Shown here: positions 1 to 5,687 of the stretch, one piece after another
Numbering within the stretch: position 1 is the first letter of the stretch
Layout: each line of letters opens with the position of its first letter
Assembly: GCA_034429745.1 (NCBI GenBank)
Contig: DAOUFY010000041.1
Coordinates: 1-9,168, forward strand
Direction of reading: 5' to 3'
From: JBAXBF01 sp034429745
GTDB taxonomy: Bacteria > Chloroflexota > Anaerolineae > Anaerolineales > DRKV01
Length of the DNA: 9,168 nt
Translations under genes and position numbers: made by a program
The notes under the pieces: generated by a model
The model's input: the letters and a program-made list of their open reading frames with translations, nothing else
What the model was told of the DNA's origin: nothing
Database searches by the model: none

Positions 1-131
1 TACTCGCCTTTCCCCTGCATAGCACACCATTTGGTGATCGCCGCCGTCAATGTCGTCTTCCCGTGGTCAATGTGCCCCATTGTCCCTACGTTTAAATGCG
101 GTTTCGTTCGCTCATACTTTTGCTTCGCCAT
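1..131 (-). CDS. tuf: Elongation factor Tu, N-terminal fragment (cut by window edge)
   Basis: EF-Tu is the GTPase that delivers aminoacyl-tRNA to the ribosomal A site. Only the first 43 codons are in the window; the rest lies beyond the left edge. The visible protein begins MAKQKYERTKPHLNVGTMGH and continues into the P-loop (G1) motif GHIDHGKT at residues 19-26, then TLTAAITK, which is diagnostic for EF-Tu. Residues 35-43 (WCAMQGKGE) vary from the usual ITKVL-type continuation but fall in a variable stretch. The ATG is well supported: it aligns with the family start and follows a strong Shine-Dalgarno site. The gene is the last visible member of rpsL-rpsG-fusA-tuf, 26 bases after the fusA stop, so it is probably co-transcribed with that operon. 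Nothing suggests a broken gene; truncation is by the window only. Confidence 0.97.
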   Translation of the reverse strand, partial: MAKQKYERTKPHLNVGTMGHIDHGKTTLTAAITKWCAMQGKGE

Positions 132-138
132 TGATTTT

Positions 139-145
139 CTCCTTC
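139..145 (-). promoter_or_regulatory. Shine-Dalgarno site of tuf
   Basis: On the minus strand GAAGGAG lies 7 bases before the tuf ATG, a near-ideal ribosome-binding site in the 26-base fusA-tuf gap. It fixes the tuf start and suggests that tuf is translated independently of fusA, as expected for one of the most abundant cell proteins. Confidence 0.85.
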
Positions 146-157
146 AACAAAATAATC

Positions 158-2230
158 TTAATAACCCATAATTGCTTTCGCAGTACTTTCGGGTACTTGC
201 GCATAGTAACTAAATTCCATTGTAAAAGCGCCGCGTCCCTGAGTAGCTGAGCGCAGGTGTGTAGCATAACCAAACATCTCTGCTAGTGGGACATGCGCAT
301 CTACTGCTTGAATATTGCCGGGGCGCATCTCAATTCCTAAAATCTCACCCCGCCGTTGATTGAGCTGACCGATCACGTCTCCAGTAAATTCCTCAGGTGT
401 TAGTACTTCTACTTTCATAATTGGCTCTAATAAAACAGGGGCTCCTTTTTGAACACCCTCTTTGAAAGCCATTGATCCAGCAATCTTGAAAGCTATATCA
501 CTGGAATCAACCTCATGAAAAGAGCCATCATATAAGCGTACTTTGATATCAGTTGTAGGATAACCAGCCAAAACACCCGATTCAGCTGCTTCAAGAACGC
601 CTTTTTCCACGGCTGGGATATATTGGCTAGGAATTACTCCTTGCTTGATATCGCTCTCGAAAACCACCCCGCTGCCTCTTTCTCCTGGCTCGAGCTCTAA
701 GACAACATGAGCATATTGTCCGTGTCCACCGCTTTGCTTTACATGACGATAATCCACTTTTGGCACAAAGCGCGTGATAGTTTCACGATATGCCACTTGA
801 GGTTTCCCCACTCGGGCTTGAACCCGAAACTCTCGCACCATGCGGTCAACCAATACATCTAAATGCAGCTCTCCCATACCGGCGATTATTGTCTGGCCAG
901 TATTTTCATCGGTTCGCACTCGAAAAGTTGGATCTTCTTCTGCCAACCGCTGTAGCGCTTCAGCAAGCTTTGATTGGTCAGCTTGGGTCTTTGGTTCTAC
1001 CGCAACATAAATCACAGGTTCAGGGAAAGTAATGCTTTCCAGCACAATTGGGTGTGAAGGATCGCATAGAGTATCTCCCGTAAAGGTATTTTTAACCCCC
1101 AACACCGCTGCAATATCACCCGTGAACACTTCGGTAATATCTTCTCGGCGATCAGCATACATCCTCAGCAAGCGTCCCATGCGTTCATTTTGCTGCTTAG
1201 TAGCATTATATGTCATCTTCCCTTGATTGATCTTTCCCGAATATACTCGGAAGTAAGCCAAACGCCCCATATAAGGATCACTTACGATCTTAAAAACCAA
1301 GGCGCTAAACGGTTCATCATCGCTTGGTTTGCGAATGATCTCCTCATCAGTATTTGGCTTTACGCCCTTTACTGGTGGGACTTCTAAAGGCGAGGGAAGA
1401 TAATCTACAATTGCATCTAAAAGCAGCTGAACGCCCTTATTTCGCAGCGAACTTCCACAAAAGACTGGAGTCAATACTCCCCCTAATATTGCTTTGCGCA
1501 ATCCTTTCTTCAATTCTTCAACTGAAAGGGGAATACCCTCCAAATACTTATGAGTTAGCTCCTCATCGGTTTCTGCGATAGCCTCAATAAGTTCTTCTCG
1601 CTTTTGCTGTACAGATTCTACTAGATCAGCGGGAATTTCGATCTCGCGTGGCTCGACACCCAGTTGATCTTCCCACACATAAGCCTTCTCAGTGAGAAGA
1701 TCTACCATGCCAATAAAATTCGCTTCACTCCCGATGGGCAATTGCATAGCAATTGCTTTTGCGCCCAGTCGCTGACGGATAGTCTCAATTGTCCTATCCA
1801 GTGAAGCGCCAACTCGGTCCATTTTATTGGCAAAACAAATCCGCGGTACTTTATAGCGATCGGCTTGACGCCAGACTGTCTCACTTTGAGGTTCTACCCC
1901 TTGGACCGCATCAAAAATCACGACCCCGCCATCTAAAACACGCAAGCAGCGCTGCACTTCTGCTGTAAAATCTATGTGTCCTGGCGTATCTATAATATTG
2001 ATTAAATGCCCTTTCCATATTGCAGATACTGCCGCAGAAACGATAGTAATGCCTCGTTCGCGCTCTTGCTCCATCCAATCCGTAACAGTAGTACCTTCAT
2101 CAACAGAGCCAAGACGGTGGGTCTTACCGGTATAGAATAATATTCGCTCCGTAGTGGTAGTTTTCCCCGCGTCAATATGGGCGATAATGCCTATATTTCT
2201 GTACAGCTCTAGGGAAAACTCTCGAGACAT
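158..2230 (-). CDS. fusA: Elongation factor G
   Basis: EF-G is the cytosolic GTPase that drives ribosomal translocation and, with RRF, ribosome recycling. The 690-residue length is normal for the canonical bacterial protein. The G domain is intact: G1 AHIDAGKT (17-24), the switch I stretch RGITI (59-63), G3 DTPGH (81-85) and G4 NKMD (135-138). Later landmarks are GMGELHLDV (451-459), the domain IV segment SGGHGQYAHV (500-509), the domain IV tip with His572 in YDGSFHEVDSSD, RRGEI (626-630) and SATQGRGAFTMEF (661-673). No catalytic motif is missing, so this looks like the main translocase rather than a divergent paralogue. It lies 38 bases after rpsG and 26 before tuf. Oddly, no clear Shine-Dalgarno sequence precedes the ATG; an in-frame TAG three codons upstream rules out an extension. 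Translation may depend on coupling to rpsG. Confidence 0.99.
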   Translation of the reverse strand: MSREFSLELYRNIGIIAHIDAGKTTTTERILFYTGKTHRLGSVDEGTTVTDWMEQERERGITIVSAAVSAIWKGHLINIIDTPGHIDFTAEVQRCLRVLDGGVVIFDAVQGVEPQSETVWRQADRYKVPRICFANKMDRVGASLDRTIETIRQRLGAKAIAMQLPIGSEANFIGMVDLLTEKAYVWEDQLGVEPREIEIPADLVESVQQKREELIEAIAETDEELTHKYLEGIPLSVEELKKGLRKAILGGVLTPVFCGSSLRNKGVQLLLDAIVDYLPSPLEVPPVKGVKPNTDEEIIRKPSDDEPFSALVFKIVSDPYMGRLAYFRVYSGKINQGKMTYNATKQQNERMGRLLRMYADRREDITEVFTGDIAAVLGVKNTFTGDTLCDPSHPIVLESITFPEPVIYVAVEPKTQADQSKLAEALQRLAEEDPTFRVRTDENTGQTIIAGMGELHLDVLVDRMVREFRVQARVGKPQVAYRETITRFVPKVDYRHVKQSGGHGQYAHVVLELEPGERGSGVVFESDIKQGVIPSQYIPAVEKGVLEAAESGVLAGYPTTDIKVRLYDGSFHEVDSSDIAFKIAGSMAFKEGVQKGAPVLLEPIMKVEVLTPEEFTGDVIGQLNQRRGEILGIEMRPGNIQAVDAHVPLAEMFGYATHLRSATQGRGAFTMEFSYYAQVPESTAKAIMGY

Positions 2231-2268
2231 GATGATCTACTCAATTATTAAGGTGCAAAATAAACGGT

Positions 2269-2739
2269 TTAAATTCTATAATGCGAAAAGGCGCGATTGG
2301 CTTCTGCCATCTTGTGCGTCTCTTCTCTTTTCTTTACAGCAGCCCCAGTCTTATTTAAAGCATCTAGGCATTCTGCTGCTAATTTTTCTGCAAAATTTTT
2401 CCCAGACCGGCCACGAGCAGCCGCAATCAACCAACGGGTAGCCAAAGCAAACTGCCTATCCGGTTGCACTTCCATGGGGACCTGATAAGTAGCCCCACCG
2501 ACGCGGCGCGGCCTTACCTCCATTGCAGGAGCAATATTTTGCAAAACCTGTTCAAAAACCTCTAAATGATCGCGCTTCGTCTTTTCAGCAACAATATCCA
2601 GCGCTTCATATACCAAGCGCATTGCCACGCTTTTCTTGCCGTTCTTCATCACTCGATTGATGAAAGATTGAAGTCTCTCACTTCGGAAACGCGGATCTGG
2701 TTCTATCTGCCTTTTTTCTGGTTTATATCTTCGCGCCAT
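2269..2739 (-). CDS. rpsG: 30S ribosomal protein S7
   Basis: S7 is the primary 16S rRNA-binding protein that nucleates assembly of the 30S head and lies near the E-site tRNA. The 156-residue length is exactly typical. Visible signatures are DPRFRSERLQSFINRVMKNG (15-34), the conserved VRPRRVGGATYQVP (75-88) that belongs to the beta hairpin contacting RNA, and the C-terminal KMAEANRAFSHYRI (143-156). The ATG follows an AGGAG site whose first bases are the rpsL stop codon. The gene is the second in the str operon, between rpsL (9-base gap) and fusA (38-base gap). In E. coli S7 is the translational repressor of this operon, acting in the S12-S7 intergenic region. Here that gap is only 9 bases, so an equivalent site would have to be elsewhere or absent. 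Confidence 0.99.
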   Translation of the reverse strand: MARRYKPEKRQIEPDPRFRSERLQSFINRVMKNGKKSVAMRLVYEALDIVAEKTKRDHLEVFEQVLQNIAPAMEVRPRRVGGATYQVPMEVQPDRQFALATRWLIAAARGRSGKNFAEKLAAECLDALNKTGAAVKKREETHKMAEANRAFSHYRI

Positions 2740-2745
2740 GCTTTA

Positions 2746-2751
2746 CTCCTA
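2746..2751 (-). promoter_or_regulatory. Shine-Dalgarno site of rpsG, overlapping the rpsL stop codon
   Basis: On the minus strand TAGGAG contains both the TAG stop of rpsL and the AGGAG ribosome-binding site of rpsG, 6 bases before the rpsG ATG. The overlap implies tight translational coupling: ribosomes finishing S12 sit on the S7 initiation site. Confidence 0.85.
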
Positions 2752-3171
2752 CTTTTTCTTTGGACGTTTAGTCCCATACTTAGAACGCCCTTGCATTCGA
2801 GCTTCTACGCCGGTGGTATCTAATGTACCTCGCACAATATGATAACGCACACCAGGCAAATCCTTCACTCTACCACCGCGTACCATTACCACAGAGTGCT
2901 CCTGCAGACTGTGCCCCTCACCCGGAATGTACGCTGTTACTTCCATACCATTAGATAAGCGCACACGAGCGATTTTCCGCAATGCAGAATTAGGCTTTTT
3001 AGGCGTCATTGTACGCACAACAGTACACACGCCGCGTTTTTGCGGTGCACCTTTGGGTTGCTTGACGCGGCGCTGCTTCATTGAGTTCAACGTGTATAAC
3101 AAAGCCGGAGCTTTGCTTTTCACCTTTTTTGATTGACGTCCCTTGCGTATCAACTGATTAATTGTGGGCAT
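2749..3171 (-). CDS. rpsL: 30S ribosomal protein S12
   Basis: S12 sits at the 30S decoding centre and controls translational accuracy. The 140-residue protein begins MPTINQLIRKGRQSKK and carries QKRGVC (44-49), TPKKPNSALRK (56-66), GEGHSLQEHSVV (84-95) and GRVKDLPGVRYH (100-111). Compared with E. coli S12 (124 residues) it has about 15 extra residues between positions 24 and 42, in the same place as the longer S12 of Bacillus and relatives. Lys58 and Lys103, which correspond to E. coli residues Lys43 and Lys88 where streptomycin-resistance changes are known, are the wild-type residues, so no target-based resistance is predicted. It is the first gene of the operon; the start is fixed by a GGAGG site 4 bases upstream and by alignment with the family. 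Confidence 0.99.
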   Translation of the reverse strand: MPTINQLIRKGRQSKKVKSKAPALLYTLNSMKQRRVKQPKGAPQKRGVCTVVRTMTPKKPNSALRKIARVRLSNGMEVTAYIPGEGHSLQEHSVVMVRGGRVKDLPGVRYHIVRGTLDTTGVEARMQGRSKYGTKRPKKK

Positions 3172-3175
3172 CTTG

Positions 3176-3180
3176 CCTCC
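3176..3180 (-). promoter_or_regulatory. Shine-Dalgarno site of rpsL
   Basis: GGAGG on the minus strand lies 4 bases before the rpsL ATG. The core is perfect but the spacing is on the short side. It settles the S12 start. Confidence 0.8.
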
Positions 3181-3212
3181 ATCTTTTTTTCTTAATAAAT
3201 CCTTCGCTCTCG

Positions 3213-3242
3213 ATTATTCAATAGTGTAATATTGCCAATAAT
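3213..3242 (-). promoter_or_regulatory. Inverted repeat in the str-operon leader (possible RNA hairpin)
   Basis: In the leader transcript, ATTATT (3242-3237) pairs with AATAAT (3218-3213), and CAATA (3234-3230) pairs with TATTG (3223-3219). The loop has 6 bases and a GG bulge lies on the 5' side, giving 11 pairs. The stem is AT-rich and has no following T run, so it is unlikely to be a terminator. It lies about 40 bases upstream of the rpsL ATG, where a protein- or structure-based control of the operon could act. Function is unknown; an AT-rich sequence can give such a match by chance. Confidence 0.4.
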
Positions 3243-3262
3243 GCTTTCTCATTTTATTTTAA

Positions 3263-3282
3263 GCCTCGTCTAAAAGACAGGC
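3263..3282 (-). promoter_or_regulatory. 5'-end hairpin of the str-operon leader
   Basis: Read on the minus strand, GCCT-GTCT-TTT-AGAC-G-AGGC folds into two 4-bp stems separated by one bulged G, with a 3-base loop. It starts only a few bases after the expected transcription start (about 3286). A hairpin so near the 5' end could protect the mRNA or bind a regulator; no T run follows, so it is not a simple terminator. The structure is seen in the sequence, the role is inferred. Confidence 0.45.
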
Positions 3283-3292
3283 ACGAAAAGTA

Positions 3293-3321
3293 ATTTTACC
3301 ATACCCATTATTCTTCGTCAA
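3293..3321 (-). promoter_or_regulatory. Housekeeping-sigma promoter of the str operon
   Basis: On the minus strand: -35 TTGACG (3321-3316), exactly 17 bases of spacer, -10 TAAAAT (3298-3293). A TG one base before the -10 makes it an extended -10. AT-rich, T-tract-containing DNA lies upstream of the -35, as in UP-element promoters. The expected start is near 3286, giving a leader of about 115 bases before rpsL. Match quality and position make this the best candidate for the operon's main promoter. Confidence 0.8.
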
Positions 3322-3520
3322 GGAGAATTTTACATAAAGTATCTAATAAAACAAAAAAAGTAGATGAGCCAAAGAGACAATCATATTAGTCATTGTAGTC
3401 AAATTCTTTCCTGTTAACAAAACGCTAGCTTTAACGGTTTCATAGAGTGTCAAAGGGTATCTAGAAAAGGTCCCATCTTTCATCAATATGCTATTATATA
3501 ATTCTTTCAAAATAAAGTGC
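3322..3520. other. AT-rich divergent intergenic region without a recognisable gene
   Basis: About 200 bases lie between the two divergent promoters. No coding sequence with a ribosome-binding site, no tRNA and no terminator is visible. The stretch is AT-rich with A and T tracts and probably acts as upstream promoter DNA for both directions. A minus-strand reading frame across it starts inside the hydrolase gene, has no Shine-Dalgarno site and looks like chance. Confidence 0.5.
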
Positions 3521-3549
3521 TTGACAATGCCTCTATAAATTCTTACACT
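3521..3549 (+). promoter_or_regulatory. Strong promoter of the secreted hydrolase gene, implying a near-leaderless mRNA
   Basis: A perfect -35 TTGACA (3521-3526), a 17-base spacer and -10 TACACT (3544-3549, 4 of 6 consensus positions) lie directly upstream of the ATG at 3560. AT-rich DNA precedes the -35. A start 6-8 bases after the -10 would fall at 3555-3557, leaving a 5' leader of only 3-5 bases. No Shine-Dalgarno site is present before the ATG, which fits leaderless initiation. Confidence 0.65.
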
Positions 3550-3559
3550 TTTATTACTT

Positions 3560-5572
3560 ATGAGATTAATTAACTGGGCATTTTTGTTGCCATTTGTTTT
3601 CATAAGAATTGCGTTTTTTCCACTTCAAATAAACGCAGAACCTCCTTTTCCACGCTTAGGGTTATGGTGGCCCTCAACGGAAACACAAACACCAGAGGAA
3701 CTTGCTCGTTACGATTGGATTGCATTACAACCATACAATGTTGAGGCTGCCTATCGTATCAAAAAAATTAACCCAAAAATCATTTTACTTACTTCAACTA
3801 ACGCATGTGAATTGAGTTATGATCCAGATAACCCACAAGCAGAAGAAAACATGTTATTGAGGAAAATACCTTCTGAATGGTTTCTCACCCAGGTTGGTAG
3901 TCGCTTGAGGAAAAATATTGACGCTGTTACAACAACAATACCGGTTGAAGAGGTGAAATTAACAACGAACGAGGGAGAACTTAACCTATTTTTGCCAGGT
4001 GATACCATTGTGGTTAATAATGAGAGCATGATAGTTAAGGAGGTACATGAGAAAGAACGTACACTTAGCGTCATGCGCGGTTTTATTCGACCTGCTTCAC
4101 CACACGATGCAGGGGACAGAGTAGCATCTCATATTAGCTTTTGGCCTAACACTTGGGTTCTAAACTTAAGTACATTAAGCCCTAAAGCAAAAATTGATGA
4201 AAAACAAGATTTCAATACATGGCGTATATACCATGCACAAAAAACCATTGATTTGCTAACTGATCCTATCTGGGATGGTGTGCTTATTGATCGAGCCGAT
4301 GCTGATGCGAGTTGGTTAATTGGTAATTCAACCGCCCGAAGCATTGATGCAGAGCAAACTAATCATCTTAATGAAAATTATCAATCTTTTGATATGGCAT
4401 GGAATGAGGGGTTAAAGGAGTACGAAGAACATATCCGTAAAGCCATTGGAAAAAATAAGCTTATCGTTGTTAATTGGGGAATGCCAAACTATTCAATTCT
4501 TAATGGCAACACTTTTGAAGGTTTTCCTAAAGATGATGGCTCATCCTATCAAAGTGGGTGGTCTCAAACTGTATTTGGACAAACATATTTTGGTAGTTAT
4601 TTAGAGTGGGTGAAAAAAGCTCAGCGACCTAACCTAACGCTTATTCAAACATACCAAGATGATAGTTACCCAGATGCATTTTTTCAAGGTGAGTATGAGA
4701 ATTTATGTGACAAACCAGGTTTTCAGCCCAATTTTCAAAAAATGCGTTTTGGGTTAACAACAGCCTTGCTTGGTGATGGTTATTTCTCTTATGAAATGAA
4801 TACCAACGGCCATGCATCATTATGTCTTATGTGGTTTGATGAATATGACAACGCTGGAAAAGGACGTGGTTATTTAGGGATGCCTCTAAAACCAGCAACA
4901 CGGGTTGAAAATTCCTTAAAATCGCCGTCTCTAATACCAGCAGGAAAATTAGATAATCAAGAGGATTTTGAGCAATGGGTTTCTTGGGCAGAAAAAGGAT
5001 CTTTGATAGAGGCTGTTTTCGATAACTTGGCAACCTCTGGTAAAACGTCAGCATTATTAAACATCAACAAAACACGCGGTATAGATTGGGAAGCTTCTTT
5101 CTCTTACGATCCTATAAATATAAAAAAAGGGGAAGATTACACACTTACCTTTTGGGCTAAAGCAGATCGGGAACGTCCATTAACAATTTTTGTACAGCAA
5201 TCCTATGAACCTTGGGATATCATTTTAAATTTCGGAAAAGTGAAAATTGGGACAACATGGGCACAGTTTTCTTTTTCAATGCCGGCAAAAATAAGTGAAT
5301 CCAATGCCTCCTTGGTATTTGGATTAGGAGAGGCGTTGGGAAAAGTGTGGTTAGATGAAATTTCTCTACAGGAGGGAAGCCCCGAGGTTTATTGGCGTGA
5401 ATTTACAGGTGGTTTGGTAATTGTCAATGCTACTTCTCAAAGCCGCATCATTACCTTACCGCGCCAATATCGCAAAATTAAAGGCAGCCAACAACCACAA
5501 GTGAATGATGGAAGTTTAGTAAAGGAAATACGGCTTGCCGCCAGAGATGGTATTATCCTGCTAAATCCATAA
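3560..5572 (+). CDS. Secreted multidomain putative glycoside hydrolase (TIM barrel, carbohydrate-binding-like module)
   Basis: The 670-residue protein has a signal peptide (hydrophobic 5-21, likely cleavage after INA at 26), so it is exported. Barrel-like strands follow: PRLGLWWPS (31-39), YDWIALQPYN (51-60), KIILLTSTN (73-81), then after an insert TWVLNLS (198-204), WDGVLIDRADAD (238-249), KLIVVNWGMPN (300-310), LTLIQTYQDD (359-368) and ALLGDGYFSYE (402-412) plus WFDEYDNAGKGRGYLGMPL (425-443). This order recalls the uncharacterised 'putative glycosyl hydrolase' families related to GH114 (GHL15-like). Asp244/Asp247 and Glu320 are possible acids, unproven. Residues about 122-190 form an inserted small beta domain. 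Residues about 461-604 look like a CBM4/9-type sandwich, and 607-670 form a C-terminal beta domain seen in such hydrolases. Substrate unknown; the adjacent glycan genes suggest a surface or extracellular polysaccharide. The gene looks more AT-rich than fusA by eye. Hydrolase assignment is moderate; a non-catalytic sugar-binding role is possible. Confidence 0.65.
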   Translation: MRLINWAFLLPFVFIRIAFFPLQINAEPPFPRLGLWWPSTETQTPEELARYDWIALQPYNVEAAYRIKKINPKIILLTSTNACELSYDPDNPQAEENMLLRKIPSEWFLTQVGSRLRKNIDAVTTTIPVEEVKLTTNEGELNLFLPGDTIVVNNESMIVKEVHEKERTLSVMRGFIRPASPHDAGDRVASHISFWPNTWVLNLSTLSPKAKIDEKQDFNTWRIYHAQKTIDLLTDPIWDGVLIDRADADASWLIGNSTARSIDAEQTNHLNENYQSFDMAWNEGLKEYEEHIRKAIGKNKLIVVNWGMPNYSILNGNTFEGFPKDDGSSYQSGWSQTVFGQTYFGSYLEWVKKAQRPNLTLIQTYQDDSYPDAFFQGEYENLCDKPGFQPNFQKMRFGLTTALLGDGYFSYEMNTNGHASLCLMWFDEYDNAGKGRGYLGMPLKPATRVENSLKSPSLIPAGKLDNQEDFEQWVSWAEKGSLIEAVFDNLATSGKTSALLNINKTRGIDWEASFSYDPINIKKGEDYTLTFWAKADRERPLTIFVQQSYEPWDIILNFGKVKIGTTWAQFSFSMPAKISESNASLVFGLGEALGKVWLDEISLQEGSPEVYWREFTGGLVIVNATSQSRIITLPRQYRKIKGSQQPQVNDGSLVKEIRLAARDGIILLNP

Positions 5573-5687
5573 ATATAACTTTGCCATTAAAACACAATAT
5601 AAACAACCAATTTGATTCAACCAAGAATATATAGGGGCTACTTCTTTTTAGTCTATAATTCACTGGGGCTATTAAATATACAACTTT
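5573..5687. other. Convergent intergenic region, no clear terminator
   Basis: This 115-base AT-rich gap separates the 3' ends of the plus-strand hydrolase gene and the minus-strand lipoprotein gene. I see no GC-rich hairpin followed by a T run on either strand, although convergent genes normally need termination here. The heptamer GGGGCTA occurs twice (5634 and 5665) as a direct repeat of unclear meaning. Confidence 0.5.

Noticed and set aside
790..1581. Several plus-strand frames opposite fusA
   Set aside because: They lie wholly antisense to a fully conserved EF-G gene and their translations resemble no protein family; they are shadows of its codon structure.
3448..3453. Minus-strand TTGACA as a second -35 for the str operon
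   Set aside because: No acceptable -10 occurs at 16-18 bases; the bases there read AGCTAG-like. The promoter at 3293-3321 is much better.
3497..3502. Plus-strand TATAAT as a -10 for the hydrolase gene
   Set aside because: No -35-like sequence lies at 16-18 bases upstream. It may simply be part of AT-rich upstream DNA, though it remains a fallback if the start is mapped upstream.
3343..3603. Minus-strand reading frame of 86 codons across the divergent promoter region
   Set aside because: It starts inside the hydrolase signal-peptide region on the opposite strand, has no Shine-Dalgarno site, covers both promoter areas and shows no recognisable family.
5634..5671. Direct repeat GGGGCTA in the convergent gap
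   Set aside because: Only seven bases and two copies; no flanking structure supports a mobile element, attachment site or terminator.
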